Positions 46,486 to 57,840 of a stretch of DNA of 64,000 nt are shown here, piece by piece. Origin of the DNA: Timema cristinae (lineage: Eukaryota > Arthropoda > Insecta > Phasmatodea > Timematidae); assembly GCA_039000515.1 (NCBI GenBank), contig JBCFYV010011164.1, positions 48,418,704 to 48,482,703 on the forward strand, written 5' to 3'. The notes under the pieces were generated by a model. That model worked only from the letters and a program-made list of their open reading frames with translations. It made no database searches and was not told the origin of the DNA. Position 1 is the first letter of the stretch. Each line of letters opens with the position of its first letter. The position numbers and the translations under genes are program-made.

Positions 46486-46930
46486 ATGTGAAGTGTGGGT
46501 TTGTCAGGAGAAACATAAGAGCAAGGTGAATGTAGTCGAAGTGAGATTTCTAAGAAATGTGTGTGGAAAAACTTTAATGGGTGTTAAAGGAGTGCAGTTT
46601 GAAATAGAATGCAATAGGACACTGTGAAATAAACATGTTATGTTGGTTTAGGCATGTTGAGAGGATGAGTGTGGATCGAGTGAAGAAGCAAATATATTAA
46701 GGTAGAGTGTGTGGATCAAAATGAAGGGGTAGACCATGATGTAAGACATGGCTAAATGTTGTAGACAAATGTGTGAAAAAGAAAAACATTAAGAGTTTTA
46801 AGAATAAAAGAGCATGTATGAGCCGGAGAATGGATTTTGTTAAAGTAAAGGGAGTATGTGAGGATGAATTATTTATGGAGTTTTTTTTAAGCTATATGCA
46901 CAGTTTCTTGCCTACCCCGTAAGGGAACTG
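46486..46930 (+). pseudogene. C-terminal end of another LINE
   Basis: EVWVCQEKHKSKVNVVEVRF, then RNVCGKTLM, and after a frame change LCWFRHVERMSVDRVKKQIY, then GRP and TWLNVVDKCVKKK, form the end of a LINE polyprotein of a type different from the RTE-like copies (WFRHVERM instead of WAGHVARM). The expected final cttgcctaccccgtaaggga follows. Stops show it is dead. Confidence 0.6.
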
Positions 46931-47613
46931 TTTGGAATGAGAAGTAACCAATAGAAGATTATCCTTACTTTCATGTTTATGTTGAAATATAGGAATTGTT
47001 ATTTTATACTCATTTTTACAGTTGTCTTCTTTTATCTTTTTGAATCATAAGCAACAGGTATAAAAAACCATCTTCACTTTGAAATGTTGAAGCTTTTCTT
47101 TTGTTGCCATTTTTAGCTTTGACATTTTTTTTACTTATATTTAACTATTAGATTCATGAATATCTATTACAAAATAAACTTTAAAAACATTTATATTTTG
47201 AATGGCTAATTTTTTTCTTACATTTTTATTTCTTGCATTTGTCTGGACACAGAAATATCTGCTATGGCAACATTTCTACTATCATTCTCAAATGAAGTGT
47301 TGAAACTATGCATGCATTATATGTTTGTACAATGGTAATTGACATTTCCTATGGTGGAAGAAGCATTTATTACACAATTATCATTGGATCATCAGACTTT
47401 GTTAATAAAATTGAACCTTTTCTCATATTTTTACACTAAATTTTGCTATTCTTTCATATATTTGTCAAATAAAAGTGGAACCACTTGGTATGCAATTATG
47501 ATTATCTATTTCAGTAAATGAGAATTCTTTGAATTTATTTAAGTCATTTTTACTTTCTAAATCTCAGTTATCTATTTTTTTTATCAATTTCCATGAACTC
47601 TTTCAATAGTGGT

Positions 47614-47846
47614 TCATATATTTTTCAATGGTCTTTTATTCATTTTGTGTTTTTTTTTTTGCAGATATTTAGGTGGCCTTCCTCGACGCTTTGGTGCAAC
47701 TTCTACCGTCTTAGCTGGAACCCTTTTTTTCCCCCTGTTCTTTGAAGATGCTCTTTCCTTGGGAGTTTTTGTTTCCATAGATCTGGCTTGAGACTTGTTA
47801 ATTCCAACTATCATGGCCTTTTCTTTCAATGACTTTCTGTGATTTC
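47614..47846 (-). CDS. Terminal exon of an unrecognised AT-hook protein gene
   Basis: Last exon of a minus-strand gene. The acceptor caaacag (47847 upward) precedes GAAATCACAG. Together with one base from the previous exon this reads GNHRKSLKEKAMIVG, then KTPKERASSKNRGKKRVPAK and VAPKRRGRPPKYLQ, and ends ...PLKNI at the TGA 47616-47614. KRRGRPPK is a textbook AT-hook, so the protein probably binds AT-rich DNA in the nucleus. The whole tail is Lys/Arg-rich. The 231 bases after the split codon equal 77 codons including stop. Identity of the gene is unknown. Confidence 0.65.
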
Positions 47847-48439
47847 CTGTTTGAAAAAAAAATATCTTAATTATTATATTAAAATGTAGTTTTAGGCTTA
47901 TATATGTTAATGTTGGGATATTGTGGACTAAAATTACAGGAATGATTATTTATCCTCAAACAAATTACTCTAGCTATATACTCTTCCTGATTCAATTCAA
48001 GCCACATAAAAGTGAACAGATTTTCAATCAACTCCCATAAACATCATTGTAATAAAATAAAAATCTTGACAGCAAGGAATGGATCTTCCTGGGGCATTCT
48101 ACAAGTATGGAGGTAATAGACTTTACATAATTAAAATAGATTAGATGGCGACGTAAGTAAATACATGCAGCCACTAGAGTATCTGAGCTTGATGGGTGTC
48201 AAAATAATTGTATTAAGTGGTCGGGGGTGGACCTATTTCTTTATAGCTAACATTATAACTGCAATAAACCCATTTCATAGGTCATTTCACCCCCTTTTCT
48301 CCCATATTGAAATACATCATAGAATACTCATTAACATTTACCAGGTCACCGACGACAACATTATAAAAGTTACATTTTCTCATAAGGGGTTAGGTTCTCA
48401 GGCACGCCAGAATACTTACAAATTGTGTATTGTCAACAT

Positions 48440-48830
48440 TAACACTTGATTCTATGAATATCCACTGTCTTTGATGAAGTTTAAGTTTTTCACCAACAGT
48501 GTCAAAACTTACAGCCTCACCAATCACTTTGATATTATGGAGGTTATACTGGTGCATTCAATCATTGAAATACTTGACTGTAACTGAAAGGTTTTTCTTT
48601 CAAGCCTTTGTTACCTTAGCCTTCACCATTTCAGAGTACAAAGAGTTGGCTTTGCTTTGAATAGTGGCTAAACTAACTGAATCACTATGGTGTTTTTGAG
48701 ATTCAATCCAAAACACAAGCCATTATTCATCCTTTCAATACACTTATTTCTTTTGCACTGAGTGCCGAAAAATGTTTTACACTGCACTTAATTTTGATGG
48801 CATTTATGCCAATAGTGCAAATCATAGTTG
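48440..48830 (-). pseudogene. Tigger/pogo transposase fragment
   Basis: SQKHHSDSVSLATIQSKANS, then LYSEMVKAKVTKA, then YNLHNIKVIGEAVSFDTVGE resembles the second DNA-binding (CENP-B/Tc5) helix-turn-helix of Tigger elements (LATIQ.KA..L, NLHNIK..GEA). Two stops interrupt it. It lies in the last intron of the AT-hook gene. Confidence 0.6.
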
Positions 48831-48839
48831 GAGGTAGGC

Positions 48840-49107
48840 TCAAAGCCACAGCAATGGGGCGACATGACAATGACCGGATATGAAGTGCTGTATAGTGTTC
48901 ATTTCACAGCTAACCTAATTGATTGATTTTTTGCTGTCAGAGCTGTAGATTAATTACAGTAACGTTTAGACACCATTCCAGACAGACATAAACTATTGTA
49001 TAGTGAGACTAAAAATCTATAAACATACACAAAGGAGAAAGTAGCATGTCTCACTTGCACACCTGAAATTAACCTGTGGTAATTATGTTTATAACAGCAC
49101 CCTTAAC
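48840..49107. other. Intron sequence, no feature seen
   Basis: Short intronic stretch between the Tigger fragment and the next transposon. Confidence 0.4.
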
Positions 49108-51609
49108 AATTGAGTGCTTGAGTAAGAGAAGGAGCTATGCCACAAAACAAAGTTTTCAGAAAAATATGGTTTTATAAGACTAAGTACAAATCCCGTTAAA
49201 TATTCTTTTAAAATTAAAAAATGCCTTATTTGCACTTGAACAATGTCAGGGTAGTTGGGTAAATAGTTTTGTACAAAAACTTTAACAGTTTAAGATCACT
49301 GTATTTAAAAAAACAATAACTTTAAGCTGTTTATTGAATATTGTAAATAAATAGGATCATATATATTTAAAATTCACTAGGCTCTAGAAACAAATTTTGA
49401 AATATAAATTTTTAATAAAAACTGCCACTTTACTCATTTTCTTCGACTTCACGTCCCTTTGCAGGTTTCAAGCTGTTGTACAGGCCATGATGCACAGAGG
49501 TATAAAGGCAAGAGTGAAAGTAAATTACGATGTTTGAGGGCGTTGATTTCTCTTCCTGCAATATAAAGTTTGGGCACTTAACTTAAAGACTATTTAAACA
49601 TTTTTGTCGTGAGTGATTCCTTCATTAGATTCTCTCTAAGATGGCCTGGCTGTTTTTTAAACTTAGTCCATGTTAATGTCTCAGTAAGACTATTTAAAAA
49701 AGATGTACCTATGACTGCCTTTGAACACTTTTACTGATGTAGCATCCCTGATGCCAACATTCCTTTTATCCTCACTTGTACTGTCTTTCACCATTGTATC
49801 TAATAGTTTTTTTTTTTTTAGGTTTAAAAAATCTGAACTGTCCATGTCCACCACTATAAATGGATTTTTCACCCTAATTTCTTTATCAACTTTTTTTTAC
49901 CAATCATCTACAGTGAACAAGTAGTCAACTTTTCAAGCTTTCTTTTCTATGACACCAAAATCACTGTCACTGGTCAAGAATTTGTGCCCAGGTACAAGAA
50001 AAGTATGTATGATTTCATCAAACTCACCAATGTGGACCAAAATATAATACAACGTGAAAATAATCATGTTATTTTGTTAACTGCATGAGTCTGAAAAAAA
50101 ACGCAACTTCTTTTTATCGTGCACCAAACGAGAGTCCGATACCATTTGATACATAAGTCCTGATTTCACAGGAGCAATGAGAAGCTATGTTCTTTGACCA
50201 CATACACATGAATCCTGTGTTATTATTACATATGTGGAACACAAGGTTATACACCAATAACTGCCTCAAATAAAATAGTCTCGGTAGGTATCTTAGGCAG
50301 TAGCACCGCTTGTTGTGAATCATAACTCATGACTCAATATTCAAAAGAAGGTTTTTGTGAGTCTCACTTAGCACCTGACAATAATCTGTAACCTTGTTCT
50401 GCCTTCATTTGATGTAAGCGAATAGCATAGGGACTGTTATCCCCATCCTTAAATTTCCATTCACAGCACGTCAAACAAGTGTCCAATGGGGGTAATTTGA
50501 ACCCAATATTAAAGCAGCGATTGAAAATATCTAAGTATTTTTCATATTTTACTGACGGGACTATATCTGTTTCACATGTTCATTTAAGTAAAGCCTATAC
50601 ATTTCAGCCACAGATGAAACATGTCTAATGAAATGTTTGTTTGGATTTTTTTTCCCCTGCTGTAGTGGCTTATATAGTGAGGAAACATTTCTATATGTTT
50701 TCTTACAAAATCATTTTGAGAATTAGCAAGTTTTCTGACATTCTTATCATGTCTGCCCCGTTTATCTAAATGCGTTAGTAACATACTTGATTCAAGCGTT
50801 TGGTTTTGTAACTCATCATTTTAATTTGACTCTCTCTCACTTACAGGCCTAATGATTTCAGTTTCAATAGGTCTGTCACCAGACCTGGCTACTGTAACAC
50901 ATTTCTAAGTGATAGAAAATGTGCCATTGAAAGATTTTATACATACCCTTGCATCTTTACCATATCCATTTTTCAAAAAATAAGTATAATTTACTTTCCT
51001 TCTGTTCTCATCTGCATTATTTATGTTGTTTTTGTATGCCCCTTTACAGCAGCCACTTTTTTTTAGTCCCAGCAAAAAAACATACCACAAAAAGATTGGC
51101 CTTGTCTATACCTGAAAGAGTATGGAATTCACCCCAATCTTGTTTAGCACTTTCACTTTTTATTACACAATCACGCCATCTTTTTGCCAGTACAGGTTTT
51201 TTAATTTTATCACTAACTTAATTTTTACCACTGTTTCTGTCTTTTTACAATATTCCTCTTCCAATTACCTTTGTTTTTTAAACATATTCTAGATTTAATT
51301 CCACTAACTTTTATCTACACGCAACATTTTAAAGTTATGAACGGGCACTGTTTACAAGCAAAACAGCAGGGCGACTTCAAGCAACATGCACCACAACACA
51401 TGACGTGGCATAGACCCTTCTCTTTCTCACCAAACAGTTGATGCTCCTACAGCTCTATTTTCGGTAGTGTTTTAAACAGACAAAGGAATATGCCACATGT
51501 CCAAATAGTTCATATTGTTGCTAATTGACAACCGCACTATGCAGAATAGTGAAGAAATCAATATTTCAAGTTGTGTGGCATAGCCCTTCTCATACTTAGG
51601 CACTCAATT
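49108..51609 (-). mobile_element. 2.5-kb DNA transposon with 40-bp inverted ends, class uncertain
   Basis: The left end aattgagtgcttgagtaaga, then gaaggagctatgccacaaaac (49108-49148), and the reverse of the right end aattgagtgcctaagtatga, then gaagggctatgccacacaac (51609-51570), match closely. A decayed single gene runs between them on the minus strand. Flanks are ttaac on the left and atgg on the right, so no target duplication is certain; TTAA next to the left end is suggestive only. It sits in an intron of the AT-hook gene. Confidence 0.7.
49430..51283 (-). pseudogene. Decayed gene of the 2.5-kb transposon (DUF7869-like)
   Basis: In order on the minus strand, across frame breaks: KKPVLAKRWRDCVIKSE and HTLSGIDKANLFV (51100-51200); DKRGRHDKNVRKLANSQNDF, VRKHIEMFPHYISHYSR and SSVAEMYRLYLNEH (50570-50784); LFYLRQLLVYNLVFHICNNN, TGFMCMWSKNIASHCSCEI (50114-50290); MKNPFIVVDMDSSDFLNLKK (49830-49872); KLYIAGREINALKHRNLLSL, then VHHGLYNSLKPAKGREVEEN and TAA at 49430. 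As I recall, this layout belongs to a large group of uncharacterised insect proteins with a DUF7869-type core, thought to be transposon-borne. The name of the domain should be checked. It is inactive here. Confidence 0.6.
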
Positions 51610-51931
51610 ATGGAAAACGTGGGGGGAGGGGTCAAGGTGATGTGACCTGCATAACTGATTGTATTGCGCAGGCAGGAATCGTGGACATTTGTCATGTAAT
51701 TCACACTTGGCAATTCAATAAGCTGAAAAACAACATTGCTGCCAGTCAGGGATAGCTTTAGCCAGTGTGTTGGTCAACGCTGTAGCAATAAATACAGTTT
51801 TATCTCATATGAAATACTAAAACATGTTCACCCCTATTGTTAAACTTTAACTAATAAATTGAGTTTAATGCTAAGTTTTTATCTGAGCATTTAATTATAT
51901 TGTGCAAATGAAGATCTAGAAAATAACAAAC

Positions 51932-52120
51932 CCATTGAAGATGAATAATTCTCTTTAAGCATTGATTTATCACTTTCATGAGAAAGTAGTTTCCTTGGGT
52001 GTCTGTATTTAGCTTTCTTCATACTTGTTCTAAAAGATTCACACTTATTTTGTATAATCATAGCAGTCATTTCTTTTTTCATACTGGAGTGCAGAAAGTC
52101 TTGGTTCACCATGGGTTCAA
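51932..52120 (-). CDS. Third visible exon of the AT-hook gene
   Basis: Acceptor tcttgtcag lies at 52121 upward; the donor is ATGG|GTTTGT at 51932/51931. The 189 bases take two bases at the start and leave one at the end, matching the neighbours on both sides. It encodes EPMVNQDFLHSSMKKEM, then NKCESFRTSMKKAKYRHP and HESDKSMLKENYSSSM: basic, Ser/Lys-rich, probably a linker before the AT-hook. No stop inside. Confidence 0.6.
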
Positions 52121-52477
52121 CTGACAAGAGATCTAGATAGAGTTAATGACAAAACAAAGTTAACTGTTATAAACCTTTACTTTAGGCAAAGTCTAAATTA
52201 TGCAACAAATATGTAACATCCAAATACAATATTATCATGGCTTGGAATCCTAACACTGCTTCCAGTGCATGTTGTACAAGTTTAAATTGGATTCTATGTG
52301 GAAAGATTTCAACCCAGATGTAAGTGGTTTGGGCTATGTTATAGTAAAAAGTGCCACACGATTTTTCTGCCTGAAAATACCTTAAAATATATATATATAT
52401 ATTATAATGAATTCTCAAATGATGAGAAATATTAAATCTGAAATAAATTACAGTGGCTAATATTTATGCTCAAATTC

Positions 52478-52640
52478 ATTTTTAACAGAACCTCAATGGC
52501 AGGAACTGTATTGCCAGTGATGGGAAGGTCAAGGTTTTAATCTTGCCCAGGGTTCTGAGGATAGTTTGTTACATGTGATTTTTCTCTTTGGTTTTCTCAT
52601 CCTCTTTCCAAATCCCTACTCCTTTGAATAAGTCTATGAT
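52478..52640 (+). repeat. SINE family A copy, diverged
   Basis: cctcaatggcaggaactgta (head), aaggtcaaggttttaatctt (B-box region) and ctttggttttctcatcctc (mid body) are in family A order. Confidence 0.45.
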
Positions 52641-52649
52641 TACCATATT

Positions 52650-55200
52650 ACTAATATAACATACTTATTATAGAGATAGAACCTGGGAATACTCAATTAT
52701 CTCAACTGCATAAGGGTATTTAAGGTTACAGGATTTAAAAAAGATTAGACTCAAAATTCATAAAAATAATACATTGAATTTATTTAGAGCTCTTTTTGGT
52801 GGTTCAAGTCATTGAAATTATAGGACAAATTTTACAACCAAAACCTGAATTTACAAATGTTATAATAAATATATTATAAGATAAATTCTAACAATCAGTT
52901 ACTATTTCTACTTTCTATATCAACTTAATAGTTAAGTAGTTATGTAAACCTCATTTTTTCCAAGACTTGGGTTTGTGAATCATAGGCGAAATGAAAAATG
53001 TGTATATGTTACCTCGTGGATTTGACCCATCTCGAATACTGATAGAAAAAAAAGTTTTGTGGCTTGCTCCTCCCCCCAACCTTCAATATTTTGTATTGGT
53101 TTGAATCCTGACCATTGAAATTAGGGATAGTTTCCCACACTGATTTTTCCTCAAAGAAAATGCTAGTACATTTAATCTTAATTATCCTCATTTATATTAT
53201 CTTAGAATAATTTGTTAGTAAAATATTGTGTTAAATGCAAAATAAAAAACTCTTCAAGACTCTTCCAAAGTGGTGTATTATTATATAATTACTTAGTATT
53301 TAATTTGTAAACTATCACAGGACCAACAAAGCATTCTACATCAGAGGATTAACAAAGTATTCAACATCACATGGCTAACAGAATATCCTAGTCAAATGTG
53401 TAGAAAGCTCATTTTTCTACCGGGGGGGACTATAAAGCTGACTTTCTTTGTAAATATTGTTTTATATCAATGGGGGTGAGCGGGGGGGGGGGGGGGGTGA
53501 ACATAAGTAACATTTTACAGTCATTCCAAGAAACTTACTTTGTTCTCCAATACCATTTGAATTCACCAAAAACAATCTGTCATTATTATAAATATTACAT
53601 CTTGATCATGTTGGCTTCCTTCAGCATCACTTACTCTACATTATTGACCACAATGTTTCTACACTGTCTTATATATTTCCAATCCATCAGGCAATAATTC
53701 ATTTTAATATCTTATTTAAGGTTTTATTCCTATATGTGAACTTCCTGGGGAGGGGTGTTGGTCCCAGGTCCATCAATACTCTACCTAAGACAGGGTTTAC
53801 CTCCAACCGCTGCTCAAAATTAAAACTATTTACTGATTAGAGTCGACATTTTTCACAAGTGTCACTATTTACACTTTCATCAGATCTAGTCTGCTTGTTG
53901 AATTTGAACATGCTCTTATATTTTTCACTTAATAATTTATTTTCTTTTAATAAAACAATCTTTTAGAGAGATATTTTGTGTTAGTTCAATTAAAATTTTA
54001 CAATTGTCACTAACTGCTAAGTTATTTTGAAAGTTAGTTATGGAACTCGATATTCTACTTATTTGTCAAGAGTTTAAGTAAACTTTGTGCCTTTTAGTTT
54101 TGTGGCTGCCAGTTTAAAAGCAAACACAGCTCTCCTGTATGCATTAACTGATTTTAATTATATATAATACTGGAATGCCCACGCAACAGTTCTCCAACCA
54201 CATTATCCTCTTTTCACACACAAGCTTATCTTGTTTCAATCTTGTATTATTTCGGTTTTGCTTTTTGCTACTACCGTCTGGAGTCCCATCCCCCTCTGTT
54301 GCCTCAGACGTATGGTATCTTTCTTCCACCAATCATCATCTGCCTCTTAATCCTTCCCTCGTGATCCCTTAACTTTGATAGTAATACTAGCTAAGGATTG
54401 CCAACTCTCTAATGTATCTTATTCGAGAAGGAAAGATATCGGTATTTTTTTATGTACACTCCTTCACTCTGTTAATCCCTTAATCAGGTCGATCGGGGCT
54501 GATCAAAGGGGCCCAAATGAAGGCTACCCGTCATGCAATAAATTGTCTCTCCAAATTGAAGTGTAGTTCTTAAAGTATAGTTATATTAATTCCCAGGTGC
54601 TGGAGTTTTTTTTTTGATGTTTCAGTTTCTAGGTTTGTCAGTGTTTTCGTCAAAAAATTTCATTTCATGAATTTTATGTCAGGATTTGTTTTGTACTGTT
54701 GCCAATGAAAACGTGTGTATTTTGTTTTGGAGCCAATAAAACTAAACTATACTCCCAAGAAAGATAAACTCTTTATTTTTTGTATTGAAATGTTATCAAT
54801 GTCTAAAAAAAACTTTTAATCTCTTCATTATTTTTTAACAATAACCACACCATGTTGGTATAATTCACTACACACCCTACTACCCCCCTTTCAAATAAGT
54901 TGTATGTATTAATAATTACTGTTTCATAGCGAATATAAATATCAAATGGAGGCAAACTCACAAACAAACGAAAGAAACCAAAAATATCATCAAAATAGTA
55001 AAACAGTCGTTTAGGCCCTTTTTGCCCAAGACAATTTGAAGTTCTGGGAAGATTTTTAGTGGCTTTTCCTAATGTTAATGAGGGCGGAATGTTACATCAT
55101 AAACTAACTTGCATCTAATTTGTTTAAGATTAAAGCTAATTATTTATAATCTAGTAATGATAGTTGTCTATAATTAATATGATAATAAAGCCAGTTTCCC
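52650..55200. other. Intron of the AT-hook gene, mostly featureless
   Basis: No coding exon that fits the splice phases was found. It holds a G16 run at 53482-53497. The patch at 54160-54560 is less AT-rich but has no recognised homology. Confidence 0.45.
53482..53497. repeat. G16 homopolymer
   Basis: A run of 16 G bases with another G5 just upstream. Length is probably variable. Confidence 0.9.
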
Positions 55201-55204
55201 CCAC

Positions 55205-55379
55205 CTTTGAACTGTTGAAGTGACTTGTTAATGGCAATACACTTCTCTTGCACCCTCAAGATATCATCAAAGCTGCCATCATCCAAAATCTTCTAGATAC
55301 GAGGCGTGAGCCCACACTTTTCTACCGGCATCTTCTCTTTGCATGAGTAATACTTCCTGAAACTTTTCTCTAGACCATA
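55205..55379 (-). CDS. Second visible exon of the AT-hook gene, with in-frame TAG
   Basis: Acceptor atttcag precedes TATGGT (55379 downward); donor AAAG|GTGGGG is at 55205/55204. It has 58 codons plus one base. It reads YGLEKSFRKYYSCKEKMPVE, then KCGLTPRI, a TAG at 55295-55293, then KILDDGSFDDILRVQEKC and INKSLQQFK. Sequence on both sides of the stop looks equally good and helical, so the stop is either a sequence error, a disabling mutation or a polymorphism. The fold is not recognised. Confidence 0.6.
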
Positions 55380-55618
55380 CTGAAATAAATGTTTGGATTT
55401 TTTGATGAAATCATTTTGAACTAAAAACTAATTTGTATGTAGACAGGAAAGATTTAAATTTTGTCAATGATATTCTTAGTGTAAAAATCTAGTTATCAAT
55501 GTTTCCTACAAATTGGTTTACTAGTTAAACAATTCAACAAATAATATACCACTGCATCCTACTACCTGTTCAGGTTATACACATTTGTAATAGTTATGAT
55601 AATGAGTTAGAGATGATA

Positions 55619-55860
55619 ACCCAACATCTTAGCTCAGTCGACAGCATGTCTGCCCAATAAGCTAAGGGTCCCGAGTTTAATTCCTGGCATGGCCGAAAAA
55701 TTTATCATTGTTGAAAATATAGGTTTACCCTTTCACATTGATAAATTGACGGCCAGGTACTGGATGTTGTGCCTGTCGCAGTCTTAAGATAGATGATAAG
55801 GCATATGAAACTTCAACAGGCTAGCAAGCCCGTAGCGGAAAATATATGACTTGAATAAAA
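55619..55860 (+). repeat. tRNA-derived SINE, third family (C)
   Basis: Head cccaacatcttagctcagtc with A box, then B box gtcccgagtttaattcctgg about 40 bases on, then a body (cctttcacattgataaattg, gatagatgataaggcatatg) unlike families A and B. It sits in the intron between the first and second visible AT-hook exons. Only one clear copy is present. Confidence 0.55.
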
Positions 55861-55879
55861 AAACTGACCCAGGCCATAG

Positions 55880-56095
55880 GTTGGGAACAGTAATGGATAT
55901 AAAGTTAGATATGAGAAAGGAATCATTTAAAGGAAGTGTACCCATATTTGTGTGGATTGAGAGTGGAAAACCATTTAAGGAAAATTACCTCGTTACACCC
56001 GACAGATATTAGAACCTTGATCACAACATCATTGGCGCAATCTATTCAAACACAAAAATGAATCCTTAGACCATGCAGCCCCCAAAGCCGGTCAT
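55880..56095 (-). repeat. SINE family A copy
   Basis: The minus strand gives gctgcatggtctaaggattc (head), a decayed B box, ggttttccactctcaatcc and cacaaatatgggtacac. It lies in the same intron as the family C copy. Confidence 0.6.
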
Positions 56096-56233
56096 ATTAA
56101 TCCATATTTAACTGATCCATTAAATATATATGAGTTTGGAAAATTAGGTTCAATAAATAACACTTCTAGAGACAATATTTACAAGATTACTAAAGTTGAT
56201 GTTATTAAACTTGAAGAAAGTATAAATAAATAC

Positions 56234-56387
56234 CTGTCGCACTGAGGCAGAAGCCATGAATGCCCCATCAACTCTAAACTTAGAAAAGATGAATGCTGCA
56301 TCATTGTCATGACATCTCAGCATTTGCTTGTGAAATGCCAGAAAATCTAACCATTCCTCTAGGACGATATTGATTTTTATTTCCTGT
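56234..56387 (-). CDS. First visible exon of the AT-hook gene
   Basis: Acceptor gttacag precedes ACAGGAAAT (56387 downward); donor GCGACAG|GTATTT is at 56234/56233. One base completes a codon from an unseen upstream exon; 51 codons follow: QEIKINIVLEEWLDFLAFHK, QMLRCHDNDAAFIFSKFRV, DGAFMASASVRQ. It looks like part of a helical repeat or winged-helix region, but I do not recognise the family. Upstream exons must lie at higher coordinates; none was found with confidence. Confidence 0.65.
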
Positions 56388-56429
56388 CTGTAACATAAAA
56401 ATTGAATTTTTTAAGCTGCTACTCTTGCT

Positions 56430-56600
56430 ATACACTCGATTGCCAATGACTGGAAGCTCCAGGTTCCAATCTTGGGAGGGTTTACTGAGTTATTTGCTTA
56501 ATCGGTTTTTTTAGTCTTCTTTTGTGAAAATGTGGGTAAATTTCTTATAAATTAACACATTTATTACCACTTACTCATATAGTGTACATTTGTGAATAGA
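56430..56600 (+). repeat. SINE family A copy, diverged
   Basis: gattgccaatgactggaagc, then ctccaggttccaatcttggg, then gtgaaaatgtgggtaaattt keep family A order. Confidence 0.45.
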
Positions 56601-56604
56601 ACGG

Positions 56605-57158
56605 ATAGATAGCCCTAAAAGGTGGTGCACACGTACAAAAATAGATTTAATATTTTCATTATACATATGCCCCTTTACCCTATTTTGATAAATAGATACA
56701 ATTTTAGAAAACAAGTTTGTGCAGAGGCATTATTTTAAAAATTGACAATGTTGATAATATAATCAATTGCCTGTCAACGTGACCATAACTATTATATTAG
56801 AAACAATTGAGCTATGAGAGAATATTATAATTGTTAAAAGCGCTATCATAAATAGATACATTAGCAAGAAATAAGATGGGTGCCGTTTACATAAAAATCT
56901 TAAATAAAAAGATTCAATAATTTTATTTGACAATACCTAAAATAGCAAAGGTTGGTAGTGTCATTGCTATATCACAATTATGAATCTTGAGAGCAAGATA
57001 CTCATACACTCAAAAGAAGAAATCAGGAGGACACCAAAAGATCTCAGAGAAGAGGTATGTGATCTTATATCCTTTTGGTAGTAGCCAAGGTCTTAAAAAG
57101 GGGGGAGAGAGGGTTTTGATATAAGTCAAAATTACATTTTACTGTATAAGTTACAAAG
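56605..57158. other. AT-rich spacer, no gene seen
   Basis: No exon or repeat recognised. Confidence 0.45.
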
Positions 57159-57169
57159 GTAAGTTTAAA

Positions 57170-57415
57170 TTATTTATTATTATTTAATACCCGTTCGGGT
57201 TATACGCTTAAGTACTAATTACGCTAATGGATTAGGAATTGGGAAGTTTGAATTAAAGGAAGTGAACCCGCATTTGCGTAGAGTGAGAGTCGAAATCCAT
57301 TTAGGAAAAACCACCCCCAGTTCACCCGACCGAGATTCGTACCTCGATCTCCCCGTCTTCAGTAGTCGGGCTCAACACGACTAGCGTGTTAGCCAACTAT
57401 GCCACTGAGGCGGGT
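57170..57415 (-). repeat. SINE family A copy, full length, 11-bp target duplication
   Basis: On the minus strand: complete head cgcctcagtggcatagttgg, ctaacacgctagtcgtgttg, B box ggtacgaatctcggtcgggt, body and tail agcgtataacccgaacgggt. The flanks gtaagtttaaa at 57159-57169 and 57416-57426 are identical. With the copy at 38504 it defines the family. Confidence 0.92.
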
Positions 57416-57840
57416 GTAAGTTTAAAGAATGTATAAAACACTTTTTTTCTTTATTGAGAGAATGTAAGTATAGAGGCCTATTAAATCTATGTATCAGTAG
57501 GGGAAGGTTGGAATATGAAACGGGACTGATCTCTGCTGTCAGCTACTTTATATCTACCGGTACCTGAAATAAACATGGCTTTTAGAGACCTTCAAATCTA
57601 CCAGAGTGTTCTAGCATCAAATACATGTTTTGTTCAGTGTAAATAGAAGATTGTTTGTTTTCTTCCCGTTAAATCTTTTTGTGAGGTAAGGATAAAAAAT
57701 AGTTTTCATATATTTATTAATAAATATAAAATATGACATATAGTGTGTTTATTAGTCATAAGATTAACTTCAAATTGGTCTGGTTAGTTATATAAACAAT
57801 ATTTTTCAAGCTTAAAATAATTGTTAGGTCTTTTGGAAAA

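Noticed and set aside
53009..53191. Possible extra exon of the AT-hook gene
   Set aside because: No suitable acceptor and donor, and exons 55205 and 52120 already join in phase without it.
57540..57620. Minus-strand acceptor-like tttatttcag followed by GTGRYKVADS
   Set aside because: No donor follows and it does not give the two-base phase needed by the exon at 56387.
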